Source: Welwitschia mirabilis (Eukaryota; Gnetophyta; Gnetopsida; Welwitschiales). From it: 64,000 nucleotides of DNA. A program made the position numbers and the translations under genes. Below are positions 39,224-51,879 of the stretch, one piece after another (the stretch's first letter is position 1; every line of letters begins with the position of its first letter). The DNA is taken from the NCBI GenBank assembly GCA_051453625.1, contig JBOZIK010000001.1, positions 285,998,536 through 286,062,535 on the forward strand, given 5' to 3'. The notes beneath the pieces were generated by a model that made no database searches, was not told the DNA's origin, and worked only from the letters and a program-made list of their open reading frames with translations.

Positions 39224-40319
39224 AATTTCTTTTCTATTTAGTATGATTCTTTTGAAGATTTTCTAGTCTTGAAATATTGGAGATCTTTTACCTTGGAGCT
39301 TTGAAAACTTTAGAGTATTTGGAATCTTAGAGTTTTTGGAGCTTGACTATAGAAATCTTAAAACTTGAAAAACATTACGTTGAATCATAGGTATGATTAT
39401 AGGATTTTCTTTTATTTATTATATGATCTTAGGCTTATCTTTATTTCTTATATGGTACAAGGTATTTCTTGCATCTTTTGTATGATTTCATGACTTTGTT
39501 CTTATTATCTGATTTGATTTTGTAAGCCTTTTTTGATTCATATAATACTTGGGTTGTGAATCTAATTCTATGCTTATTTAATAATATGAAAGAAAATTAA
39601 TTAGATAATCAAATTATGTGGCTTCAGGAGTTAGGCCAAATAGAATGATTGGAGTATGTTTATAATCCATCTAGTTATGCATAGTAGGATTTTTATGTGG
39701 CTTTAGAAGGTTTATCCCATATTAAGGGTTTCTATTTACCATAGGAATGAACCCCTAGATAAATAAGCATTTTTAGCACCCTTCTAGTGCTACATTCTTG
39801 GATTACTGAAGCTTAAAATATTGTACTAAATTGCTTATTCAAAATAAATGTATCCCACTATGTTATTTTATATATTGTTATATTTTACTTTTAGGTGTAT
39901 GTCATAGCTATTATCTTATCCTCATGCCTTAGCTATATCTTTTGTTTATCTTCCTTTACATCCTCCATTAACTAGGTCCTACTGGGAACTAGGATGATTT
40001 CACTATTCTTATATCATATTATTTATTTATGTTCAAATGCAAGCATGGATTTTGGTCATTGATAAAGAAGTACTTATTGCTATTGGCTTGAGCTATTTTT
40101 ATTATTTAATAATTTATCATTTATGTATTTGCAATTCATATTAAGACTAGATTTGTGAACAGGCTCTTATATTTTAACTTGTAAACTTGTTTTATTATTA
40201 TTGCAATTTTTTTATGGCTCTCGTGTAAACATTCTAACTTCTAATTATCTTGTTAACTTATTTTATATTAACTTGTAGATTAATATTAATGGTTGTGACT
40301 AAGACTTTTTCTTCATCAC

Positions 40320-40462
40320 GTTACTAGCATAATTATTATTGTAATTATCACCCTAAAATTACTACCATAACTATCACTCCATAACTACTACTGTAATAAC
40401 CACTCCATAATTACTCTTATAATCACTACTCCATAATAATTATTATAACTATTACTTTATAA
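40320..40462. repeat. Degenerate ~27-bp tandem repeat in the 3' LTR
   Basis: Four to five units of 'accactccataattactcttataatc' type; the counterpart of 1022-1140. Confidence 0.7.
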
Positions 40463-41460
40463 TTATTATAGAAGATAATTTTATATTTTTCTAGTAGCCC
40501 AAGTTTCATTAGAGCAATGACATTTTTACAATATAATTGTTTAAAAGTATTCTAAATGAGGTTATTACTATTAGTTATAGCTAACTTTCAAGTTGCTTTT
40601 TAATATTTCATCCAATATGTTTGTTAGAACTCCAAATTAAGTAAAATATATCTTAGTATTTTAGTTTTAATTTCTTAAAAACTTTGTGTTATAAAATAGA
40701 GAGAGGTAGTATTGTATTATGTGTGGAACTCATATTGTATTGAGATAACTATTATAGTTGATATATAAATTAGAGGAGAAATGTTGTTGATGTTAAGCAT
40801 CTTGTCATTCATCCCCCACTACCTCCCCACCCATCAACCACCACTCATCCCTCACCCCCAATCCTAATTATACTAATCTTGCATTTTTGCTACTATTATT
40901 CTTTGATTACTTTCTAGTTATTACTCTTACAAGATTCATTCAAATTCTAATAGAGAGTAATTTTGATGTATTTTAAGAGTAAAATTAGTTTTTTTAATAG
41001 GTGTAGCTATTTTCAAATTATCTAAACTTTTTGTTTTATTATTTTCATATTTTGTAGTTACATGGTTAATCAAAAATGGCTTAAGAATTAACTTTTTGAT
41101 GATCTTTCTATAATTCATAGCTTAATATATATCCTTTGAGTTAAAATCTAGGTGTCTTAAATTAGAAACACCTCTATTATTTTGTTTTCAAATTTTTTAA
41201 ATTACTATTATAATTTGATGCACTCACAAAGGAAGATAAGCTATTTTAGTTACATAGACCTTAAGGCCTAGATTTCCTCTGTTATGTTTCAAATAAAGAT
41301 AGTTTTAAAGCTATGAATAAGATTAGCCAATAACCTTGAATATCATATTAATATTTATCAATTCACTATTTTTATTCTTTTAAAAAATGTAGATATTACT
41401 TTTTTAAATCAAATTACCATTTGCGTTTTTGAATGAAAAACATGAACTTTACATCTTCTT

Positions 41461-43500
41461 ATTCCTCCTTTTTAAGTTCTCTTAGGATCCAAAATTCATT
41501 TTTTCTCTTCTTCATTTGGGTAATTTTATTAAGAATAATGGTTTTTATCTATGTACTTTTATAATTATCATATCTAATAATTCTAAAGAGGGCATTGTGA
41601 AGCAAATCTAAAACTATACATGGAAGAGGTAACTTACTCTTATGATCTATATGGATAGCAATGGTTTTAAAAATACATCTAGATATTTTATGTCCAAATG
41701 AATAATATATGCATCAATGACATGGAAAAAATGAAAAATGTTTCTAATGGTAACTTTATATAAGGTGAGTTAGTTTTTGTAGAGGCATCTACAAGGTAAA
41801 TAACCCTCCCTATTAGGAGAATATTCTAAATTTAAAGCTTCATAGAAAAAACTAAGAATTTTGATAAGCAAGAAAGGTATATCATCATAATATATTACTC
41901 AAAAAATACTCTTTAAATATTGTAAACAAATAATATAAGAAGTACCATGAAAATGAGAATGAATTACCTAAGAGTCTTCCTAATCCATGTTGCATTCTTA
42001 TAGAATTTAAGAACTTCTCTATGATAATAGCATGTGCCTTAATCCTTTAAAAGATATTGTCAATTTCTATATTATTTCTTGGTTAGTAATATGATGCATA
42101 TAGAGATAGAAGATAAGAAGATTTATTCCTCAATAAAATATTCTTATCTCTCACTTATGATCTTATGCAAATTACAAAAATGAGAAAAATAAGAAATGAA
42201 AATTTTAAGAAAAGGAAGAGAAGAATGAGAAATATGAGGTTAATGTTAAAAATTCAATGGAAAATGAAGATAAATTAAGTTACAATTAATTTCTAAAATA
42301 AAAAGCTAACTTACTAAAGATATCAAATGATAGAAAAGACTAAGAAAACATTGTGTAAAGAGAAAATATGAAAAGCATAAATATGAATGATGACACCAGT
42401 GAAGTTAAGTAGCAATACTAGTGTTTTTTAGAAAATGGACTTGAGCTCATAGATCATGAAAAACAAAATTATAAAATAGGTAGAACTTTTATTGATAAGA
42501 TGACTCAATGATCCTGAGGCTTAGTTTATGTCCAAGTAAGGTGAAATTCTAGTCATCAAATTATTTGGTCTCTTCACTGGTTAATATTAAATTTGACTTG
42601 AATTAAGACATGGATAGAGGTATCATATCACAAAAAATACAAGAGTTTATTCTAATTTATTTTTTAATAAAGAAAAATATGGAATGTTATAGCTTGAAAT
42701 GATTAATGTAAAAGGGAAATGGACTAGATGTAGATGAAAATGATGAATTCATCATGTATTCTATGAATAAAAGAGACTTATAAAACCTAAAACAATGGTC
42801 TAATTTTTATTTTTAATTTGTTTTCATGGATATATTTCCAAATTTTAAAATTCATGATAAATAGAAAGAGGTTTAAATTACAACTTATTAAAGTAAGCAT
42901 GTTAAATGATCTCTAATCCCATTTTAATTTGTTTATAAAATACCACTTTAACTTATTTTTCATTTTCTTCTAAGTGATTTCTTTAAGCATTTGATCATGT
43001 TGAGAATTTATATGAAATATTTTTCTAATAGATTAGACATGTTATATATGAGGAAGTTAGTTTTGCATTGTTAGCAAGTGCTTATAGATCTAATGCAGGT
43101 GAATGTATCACAAATGAATCATTAAAACTCCAATACAAGTAAACAATCATAGCTCTAATCTAGTTAACTAAATTCAATAATAACAATTGGAAAATATTAT
43201 GCACTTAAGAAATTTTACAAAGTTTTTTACAAGCATAAAAGATCATTGAATCATGAGCCTAATTGAGAAGCAATCTCATTCCATTAAGATACTTGAAGCA
43301 AGTTCATAATGTAAAAGCATGAAAACCATATTTTTGCCTTACCAATTATCATATTAAAGAGTTTGAATGACTACAAACTTAAAAAATGCACTCAAAAATA
43401 AAAATAACTTTCTCTTAAAAAGAAATGATGTATAAAACATCTAACCATAATTTGAAATGATAAAGATTACTTTATTATTAATTTATTAAAAAATGTCATT
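41461..43500. other. AT-rich stretch with no recognised feature
   Basis: I see no intact frame or domain. By position it may hold the RNase H/integrase and 3' part of the Athila/Tat-like relic that follows, but no motif confirms this. Confidence 0.4.
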
Positions 43501-46000
43501 GACTAAAATCATTGAATATCATGAATTCATAAGATGAAAGGGATGGATGATCAATCAATATTATGAACTTATACAAAAGTGAAAGGGTTGAAGGATTGAT
43601 TACTTTGAATAAGATGATGATCCTTGGAATTTTCTATGAAAAAGACACCATCAAGGACATGTGTTTTATTGAATAGTGATCTAACCATATTAAAATGGAC
43701 TTACTGTAGAATAAATGTAATATAATCTAATGTTTTAAAATAAGATCAAACCTCTTTTATGATAAGGTTTCTTACTATATCTTAGAAGAAAACACTTGAT
43801 GGTATGAAGGCAATGATCAAAAGATGTTCCATACACAAAATAATAATCTATATAAGATTTCACATATGAATCCAAAATTTAGGATTTAAGGATAGATTTG
43901 AAACTTTCCTCAAGGTAAGTATGATGCATGAGAATGCTAGGATCTATGTCTTTAATGTTAGAAAGAGTCCAGCCTAATGCTTGCTCATATTTCCTCAATA
44001 AGTCTAACAAGGCATTCTCTTAAGATGAAGATAAGGATGAGCAATGAATACCATAAAAACTAAATGTTTACCTAAAATACATACTTAAAGTTGTTAAGGA
44101 TTAGTTTTAACTCAAAAAAAGTCTTGTCATTCAAGTTGATAATTGAATTGAAATCAAGTAATAAATATACAATGAAAATATTTTGGTTTTAAGAAGATGA
44201 CTCAAGATTAAGAGATTCACTTTCTAGCATGTCAATGTGTTAAAATCCATCATCACTTGGATTTTGTTTTGTAGTATTAAATACATGCAATTTAATGATT
44301 ATGTTTTCAAAATATATTTTCACATGACTATTCCTATAGTTGATTAAGGCATTTGACGTTGTAAGAAAAGGTTTACCTAAGATTACAAGAATTGTATGAC
44401 TAACTATACTATTCATCTTTAAAACTATAAAATTCATAGGAAAGTAGTAATTTTCCACTAGTACTCTGACATATTCAACTATTTCTAAATATAAATTCCA
44501 AGAGTTACATGTTATTTGTAATTGGAGTTTAATACTCTTAAGAGCATCCAAGTTAAGTTTCTTATAAATTCAATAAGGCAAAAGATTGATATTAAATATG
44601 CTTATCTCTAATGATTAGTAAAATAGTTAAACATCTTAGACCTTTGTACTTTAAATTAATTTAGATTTGAATGATGACACTAGTTTGTTATGCTATAAGG
44701 ATTTACTATTTAGATTCATTAGTCCCTTAATTATGCATAAGTCCTTAAGAAATATGGCATAAGAGGGATTTTTTTGATATCTTACTAGAGGGGGATGTTG
44801 ATCTTTACTTCTTTTAAAATCTTAAGAGCTAATTCTTATTTCTTTTCTAGTTAGTAATTTTTGAATTATTGACAAAAATACAAGGGTTATTTATATGATG
44901 AAACTTATGTTTCTTATTCTTTCTTAATTTTCTTATTCTTACTTTGCTTCCTAAGTACTTCATTATTATGCATCAGAGTTTTCTCTAACTTTTGGTTTAC
45001 ATCTTTTTATCCTTAGATGTGTAGCTTTGATTTCTCTAGTGCGAGCATCATCTAACTTTTCAATTATCTTGATACTACTAGAATTAAGTTTTGAAAGGAA
45101 GCTTATTCTTCTTATGTTGATTAGGAACAAAAAAGATCTAGATAGGAGTTTAGTTCAATTGTTGAAAGTTTTACTCAAGTTTTTATAGTATAAAAGAGGT
45201 TTATTAGTTAAACTATTATTCATTCTTATTTACTTATATTTAATCTTCTTTAATATCTTGAGGATACCTTATAAAGATTGTGATAAAAGTATTGATTACT
45301 AAAAGATGAAGATTAATAATTATAAGAGGAGGGGTATTAATTTATAGATTATGTCAGGGAGGCTTGGTTGTGGTTGTCTTATTTCCATTAAAAATTTAGG
45401 TGATTTTTCCATCCAAGGTTGTAAGTGTTGAAGTAAAGATTGTTTACTCTTTAGGCTTACCATTGTTATCCTATAGCATTATATTTTTCTTTTACAACTT
45501 CTTGAAAAGTGAAGATGGATGGGTATTTTGAGGTTTTTTGTGTGTTTACATGGAAAATAAAAGAACTAGTTATAGTGCTAATGGGCTTAAAAGGAATTCC
45601 AAGAGATTTAATCTTCTTAGAAATTTATCTAATTAGTTATTGAAATTAGCATTGTAAAGAATCCTAAAGATGATAACTATGTTAACATCATGATGTGAGA
45701 TAGAGGACTTATTTGGCTTCTTTAAATTCTTCAACTATTTAGTAATGGTTTTTAGAAAATATCAAGCTTCATCAATTTTTAAGTCTAAGAAACTTCCTCT
45801 ATATACCATCTCACTAAGTTCTCTATGCCATGCTAGGAATGTTTGAGAAGTAAACTTTTAAATCTTTCTAAGGTTTTAAATAAAATTTTTATTATTTATT
45901 TGTTGGAAGTTCATGATTTTTCTCTTAAGGAAATTTGTCTTATAAGTAAAAAATAATTTCTTAATAAAATATCAACTAAGATCATCACTAGTAGTGATGG
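43500..46000 (-). mobile_element. Athila/Tat-like Ty3/gypsy relic (gag, protease, part of RT)
   Basis: On the minus strand a gag remnant (LERFKSLLLKHS*HGI, about 45,790-45,880) is followed by a protease (44,240-44,551), the segment before RT with GWTLSNIKDIDPSILMHH (about 43,920-43,985), and an RT remnant YIDYYFVYGTSFDHCL (43,770-43,860) in place of FMDDFSVYGSSFDDCL. The stretch between the last two, which should hold the first RT blocks, is missing. The upstream part runs into a 977-N gap (46,525-47,501). LTRs were not located. Confidence 0.75.
44240..44551 (-). pseudogene. Retropepsin fragment of an Athila/Tat-like polyprotein
   Basis: A 103-codon open stretch includes VEYVRVLVENYYFPMNFIVL and ILGKPFLTTSNALINYRN, the typical second half of plant gypsy proteases (usual form ILGRPFLATSNALIN). 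The catalytic D-S/T-G lies upstream and is not preserved in this frame. It is a fragment of a dead element, not a host gene. Confidence 0.8.
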
Positions 46001-46524
46001 AAATAGGTTTGAGAGTACATAACCAAGATCTCAATTTTTTTCAAGGAAAAAAGAAAAGAGGATTAATGTAAGTGGATCTAAAATGTTTATATTATGAAAA
46101 CTATTGGAAATGATACATTCAATCTTCTTAATATGCAAGTAAAAATCCTCAAACTATAAACCATAAAAGTATGACAATAGTTAAATGAGAGCAAATTTGA
46201 AGTCTATTCTATGAGTGTTTAGAGGATGAACTCTATAACACAAAGCTCCTAAGAATTAAGGTTAAAGATAATATTTCAAGGTATACTTAGATCTTTAAGC
46301 ATTAAAATTATTTTTAAAAAAGTTTAATTAGAAATTAGTTTAATTATTTTAATCCATATTGTTATTTTAGTTTTATCTTTCACATGAATGACTCCTACAA
46401 AAAGGTCTTTCTTCATTTGAATTAGGATTCATGTCTAGATTGGAATAGATTTAATGTAGTTTTCTATCTAACTTGCATTACCAATTCGTGCAATTTTTAT
46501 ATAGTTTGATATTTACTAAGATCA

Positions 46525-47501
46525 NNNNNNNNNNNNNNNNNNNNNNNNNNNNNNNNNNNNNNNNNNNNNNNNNNNNNNNNNNNNNNNNNNNNNNNNNNNN
46601 NNNNNNNNNNNNNNNNNNNNNNNNNNNNNNNNNNNNNNNNNNNNNNNNNNNNNNNNNNNNNNNNNNNNNNNNNNNNNNNNNNNNNNNNNNNNNNNNNNNN
46701 NNNNNNNNNNNNNNNNNNNNNNNNNNNNNNNNNNNNNNNNNNNNNNNNNNNNNNNNNNNNNNNNNNNNNNNNNNNNNNNNNNNNNNNNNNNNNNNNNNNN
46801 NNNNNNNNNNNNNNNNNNNNNNNNNNNNNNNNNNNNNNNNNNNNNNNNNNNNNNNNNNNNNNNNNNNNNNNNNNNNNNNNNNNNNNNNNNNNNNNNNNNN
46901 NNNNNNNNNNNNNNNNNNNNNNNNNNNNNNNNNNNNNNNNNNNNNNNNNNNNNNNNNNNNNNNNNNNNNNNNNNNNNNNNNNNNNNNNNNNNNNNNNNNN
47001 NNNNNNNNNNNNNNNNNNNNNNNNNNNNNNNNNNNNNNNNNNNNNNNNNNNNNNNNNNNNNNNNNNNNNNNNNNNNNNNNNNNNNNNNNNNNNNNNNNNN
47101 NNNNNNNNNNNNNNNNNNNNNNNNNNNNNNNNNNNNNNNNNNNNNNNNNNNNNNNNNNNNNNNNNNNNNNNNNNNNNNNNNNNNNNNNNNNNNNNNNNNN
47201 NNNNNNNNNNNNNNNNNNNNNNNNNNNNNNNNNNNNNNNNNNNNNNNNNNNNNNNNNNNNNNNNNNNNNNNNNNNNNNNNNNNNNNNNNNNNNNNNNNNN
47301 NNNNNNNNNNNNNNNNNNNNNNNNNNNNNNNNNNNNNNNNNNNNNNNNNNNNNNNNNNNNNNNNNNNNNNNNNNNNNNNNNNNNNNNNNNNNNNNNNNNN
47401 NNNNNNNNNNNNNNNNNNNNNNNNNNNNNNNNNNNNNNNNNNNNNNNNNNNNNNNNNNNNNNNNNNNNNNNNNNNNNNNNNNNNNNNNNNNNNNNNNNNN
47501 N
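46525..47501. other. Assembly gap (977 N)
   Basis: Unlike the two gaps above, the flanks are not repeats of each other, so real sequence, probably the 5' part of the Athila-like relic, may be missing. Reading frames across it are artefacts. Confidence 0.95.
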
Positions 47502-47990
47502 GTTCTATAAAAAATAAAAATAAAATTCAAGAAAAGAATGATTGAATCAATGAGAGAAGGTTATGGTATCAATTTAGTAAATAGATATGAAGCAAGAAAA
47601 AGTTAGGATTTTTGTCTCAACTATATCATAAAGATGAAGTAATTATTAAAGAAAAAATATAATAGGATGAAGAATATATGGGGTCAAAAAGTAAAACCAT
47701 AAAATGAGTTAATGCATAGAAATGAGAAAATTAAAAAAAGGGATAAAAGAAAAGAAAATCCACAACCCCTAAATGAAAAGAATGTAGAAATAACAATGCA
47801 AAAAATGAAAAATACAATAAGTAAAATGCAAAAATAAAAATAAAATTCTTACAAAAAGTTTTTGACTTTTTCTTCAATATCTTCAAAAAACCTATAAAAG
47901 TTGTAATATCTCATTTTACTATTTTTGAATTAATTCACATAAAAAAGAAACATTTAAAATAATGTGCTAGGATTTATAGAAATAAAAAGA
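47502..47990. other. A-rich stretch with no recognised feature
   Basis: No frame or domain is visible. It may include LTR or leader sequence of the neighbouring gypsy relics. Confidence 0.35.
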
Positions 47991-47999
47991 AATAATTTA

Positions 48000-48316
48000 G
48001 AGAGAAATAGGCTTTTATTATTAATAGTAGTAGATTACATTTCACATCATTAGTAAACAATCGTGAACTAGTGGTTATAGGTAGACATGGATTATGACTT
48101 TATCGCCCTCTTGGGACCCTTGGGGATTAGCCAAGATTGTCATTGATTACATCCACCTAGCCTATCTACCCCCACCTAACATCATAGACTTATATTACAT
48201 AATGAAGAAACACATCTTTACATATTTGGGTTACACCTGTTCACATCTCTTAATAACCATGCTTCATTAGCACTTAACATACATCATTATTCAATTAATG
48301 ATTTTGGAACATTACA
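48000..48316 (-). repeat. Partial 3' LTR of a second chromovirus
   Basis: The minus strand begins TGTAATGTTCC just after the purine tract TAAGAGGGAGGGAA. Its other end could not be defined and no matching 5' LTR was found near 51,700. Confidence 0.55.
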
Positions 48317-48330
48317 TTCCCTCCCTCTTA
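48317..48330 (-). other. Polypurine tract of the second chromovirus
   Basis: The minus strand reads TAAGAGGGAGGGAA next to the LTR start TGTAATG. Confidence 0.75.
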
Positions 48331-49279
48331 GTACTCATGCTAGGCCTTGAGTATGGCCTCTCCTTGATCTACATCATTTCTAAGACCATGCTTCTCTAAA
48401 TTATTTCTTGTATGATCTACTAGACATAATGGAAAAGAGGAGATATCACTCAATTATAGATACATTAAAAATATAATATAAAAATGGTATATTAATATTT
48501 ATACTTTTATTTCTTAGTTGCCTAGATTTGGTACTTATGACTTTTTTTAGTTAAATTGCAAAAGTTAAATTGAATTTGAGCATGATATATTATCAGTTCA
48601 AGATGTAGTGTTGGTTTCTATCTTCATGGTATGATTTCATAATGCTAACATGAAAAACTAAATGTATTTTAGATATTTGAGGAAAAAGCTCTAGTTGGTA
48701 TGCTAGATCCCTAATATTTTTAATAATCTTGAAAGGGCCATAAAATCATGGTGCTAGTTTGCTATATTTTCCAATTTTCAAGGAGTTTCTTTTTTACTTA
48801 ACTCTTAATGGTACTTGTTCACTTATCTAATATATGTAGGTCTGATGCTTCTAATTATAATATTTCTTATATTGTTCTTGTGCTACTTATAGCTATATTT
48901 TTATTTTATTGATCACTTCATCCATCATTTTTAATTCTAAATGTGCTATCTTTTTTAAATTTTATGAGGGATCTAACCATGTAACAAGTATAGAATAGTT
49001 TTTGTCATACATTGCTTCAAATGATGAATAGCAAATAGAAGCCTAGAATATCTAGTTATAAGCAAATTTTGCCAAATGTAGGTAGTTCTCCCATTATTTG
49101 AACCTTCCTGCTACATAACGTCGTAAAGTTTCTTCCAATATACATTTTATTCTTTTTGTTTGGCCATTTGTTTTTAGGCAGTAATTAGTACTAAAACTGA
49201 GTTTGGTACCCAAGTGGTGAAAGGAGCTTTTCCAAAATTCAGACAAGAACTTTGGATATCGTTCAGATACTATGACTTG

Positions 49280-49510
49280 AGGTGCACCATGTAATTAGAA
49301 ACTTCCTGTATAAAATAAAGAGCTAGTTCTTCTACTATATTAGTACTTCAGACTACAATAAAATGAGTCATCCTAGTTAATTGGTCTACACAAACAAAAA
49401 TTGGATCATGATGTTTATTAGTGAGGGATAACCCTGTGATGAAATTCATAGATATTTCTTCCCATTTCCATTATGGTATTCCTAATGGCTGAACGAGTCC
49501 AGTGGGTTCT
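49280..49510 (-). pseudogene. Integrase core of the second chromovirus
   Basis: The minus strand reads IPQWKWEEISMNFITGLSL followed by FVCVDQLTRMTHFI, matching the usual PEWKWE.I.MDFI.GLP…VVDRLTK.AHFI of gypsy integrases. The first catalytic Asp of the D,D-35-E triad (MDFI) is Asn here. Confidence 0.85.
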
Positions 49511-50383
49511 TCTTAATAGATTTTCATCTACTAGTATATAGGATGGTTACGAATGTATTCCTTTAAATATGCCTTCATTATAGGCCAAAAGTAGTATTTT
49601 CACAATTGGTGGTAGTCTCTAAAAAATCTTGATATCCTACATAAGAAATTTCATGCAGTTCAGACATTAGTTTCCTTCTCCATAAGCCTTGTGAAATTCA
49701 TAGTCATCTTCTATTCAAAAGGAATCCATCCTACGAGATCACACATGTGTTAACTTCTTTTCCTTCTTAAACCTATTGGTATGTGTCCTTAAAGTATAGA
49801 TCTTATTTCAAGAAAGTTTTAAGGAAAGTGAATAAGTCATATGTGAGAGTGGTAGCTAACATACATCACATCCTACTCAAAGTGTCTGCTACTTTGATCT
49901 CCTTTCTAGAGGTTTATTGCAACTTGAAATCATATTCTATAAGTAACTCATTCCATCTTCTCTATTGCATATTTAAAAGGGATTGTTTCTAAAAACACTC
50001 TAAGCTTTTATGATCTATTTTGAGAAGGAATTTGTTTTCCATAAGATAATGCCTTTAAACTTTCAAGGCATGTACTATGGCTAATAGTTTCAAGTCATGT
50101 ACGAGATGGTTCTTCTCATGCTAGTTCATCTTTCATGATTCATATGCAATCATCTATTTCTTTTTAACATCTTTATTAATTTATTTGGATGATGTTAAGA
50201 AGATCTAATTACTCTTTCCCTCCCCTTTAAAAGTTCATTATCTAAATGAATGGGATAGATGCAAAGTTCTATGGTAAAAGTTTATTTGAACATTATATTT
50301 AACTAAGAAAGGAATTCTTAGAATAACATGATATTCTCCAATTTAAAAGACATAAAATTTATCCCTAAACTATAAGTCATGAA

Positions 50384-50569
50384 TTATAAAGCAATGAGAG
50401 CAGCAGTCCCATCTTGTAAAAGAACATTATGCACTGTAACTCCTATGTCGAATTCTTGTTCTTTAGAAGGGGTGAAATTTAATTTATAAAATAAAGATAG
50501 TGAAATAAAATTATGTGATGTACTACTATCAACTAATAATGAAACAACAAAAGATGAATGTGACCACAT
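50384..50569 (-). pseudogene. Retropepsin of the second chromovirus
   Basis: A 61-codon stretch reads VSLLVDSSTSHNFISLSLF, corresponding to the LIDSGATHNFIS active-site block of chromovirus proteases. The glycine of the catalytic D-S-G is Ser here, which would be inactivating. Confidence 0.82.
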
Positions 50570-51879
50570 AACTTTAAGATGAAGTATTGGTTATGAATCA
50601 TACCTATTTGAATGGTAGCATAGACTCTTTTTGATGGCATGGATTGATTCTAAAGAGTTTGAGGTCGATTATGCTAAGAAATGTTTGTTGGTTATGCTTT
50701 AGAAGGATAGTTTCTAGAAATGTGGCCTCTTTTGTGGTACTAATGGTAGGTAAGATTTGTTTTGTATGGCTACCTTATTGGTGGTGCAGTTAAAAAAGGG
50801 TATCTATCTCCTTAGTGTGGTTTATCCATCAATCTGTTCTCTTAGCCTTAGAGACAGTGCCTTGTTTTCCAATAGGAATCCTCTATAGACTTTATTTTCA
50901 AAGTACGGAGGATACTTCAAAATCTAAATGACAAAGTCATAATAAAACTATTAATCAATACTTTTTTAAAAGGTTATTTTGATATTTCATAAGGTGCTAA
51001 AATTCTAATCAACGTTCATCTAATGGGGTGTCCACCATTTGGTCTTCAATAAAATCTTTTGGATTGAACTTTTTAAATTCCTCAACAAAAGTATCCCATG
51101 GTATCCTATATGGATGTTTTTGTTGGTACCTAGACTAACATTCATATGTATTTCTTACAAGAAATGCAGTAGCATATACACATCATCTTTCTATAGGTAT
51201 ATTTCAAAGTTCAAAATAGTTCTCTAATTGTCAAATCCATGATATGACTTCCTCACTTATTCTAGCCTTACCTTTATAGGATTTTAAATGTATCACCCTT
51301 GCAAGTGCTTCTCCTTCTCATTATTCAATGTTGGAGTGGTTAGATCTATTTTCAGAAAATCTTAAAGATTAAACTCTTTATGTAATAACCTCACTTGGAT
51401 GTTTTAGAGGTTAACATCGATGGTAGAAGTATGTTGTCCTAATGTAGAAGGCAGTTCTTGAGATGACCTCTAATTGAGTTTTGTAGGTCTTTCTTTTAGG
51501 AGAGAAAGAAGGCTATTAAGCCTACTAGCTAACTATTTATCTTATGAGTAAATATTATCAATATGAATTTATAGTGCATTAGTTCACTCATCGAACCTAT
51601 GCTTCATGGTACGCTAGTAGGTTTTACATCCTCCTGAACTCATATGCCTTTGCCTAATTCTGCAAGTATTCTTTTGTTCTCCTTTCCTCTGTCCTCTAGT
51701 GGTGTTGCCTTTTTATAGTTTTATTGGTGGAAGTTGAGGACCTGTAACTACCTATTAGTTAAGAAAATGATTAGAGAAAATAGTTTTTAGAAATTACAAT
51801 AACAAACTTGCTAATGTGGCTAACTATCAATAGGGGTCTATGTATTATCGAGCATCTAGGAATGGTGTTAGAGACTCAA

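Larger units (their letters stand above)
38578..41460 (+). repeat. 3' LTR of the plus-strand gypsy element, with empty insertion site
   Basis: It starts TGTCACATC after the polypurine tract. It aligns with 1-1379 plus 37,716-38,370 and is uninterrupted at 40,691-40,700, giving the empty-site allele of the array insertion. A TATA box lies at 39,216, 638 bp from the LTR start. The right end fades near 41,460, short of a clear CA end. The open frame at 40,936-41,118 has no domain. Confidence 0.78.
48331..51700 (-). mobile_element. Second Ty3/gypsy chromovirus relic with RT deleted
   Basis: On the minus strand: gag with WDTFVEEFKKF (about 51,060-51,110), CCHC knuckle remnant YHKRGHISRNYP (about 50,695-50,745), protease (50,384-50,569), RNase H with AIVHALKV, RHYLMENKFLLKIDHKSLE and KEIKVADTLSR (about 49,840-50,110), integrase zinc-finger region (about 49,500-49,620), integrase core, YGPFKIIKNIRDLAYQLEL with HLVFHVS (48,640-48,790) and a chromodomain remnant with RQLRNKSI (about 48,510-48,540). 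The protease is only about 270 bp from RNase H, so RT is missing. It is a different family from the array. Confidence 0.8.

Noticed and set aside
49783-49992. Plus-strand 69-codon frame
   Set aside because: It is antisense to the RNase H end (KEIKVADTLSR) of the second chromovirus.
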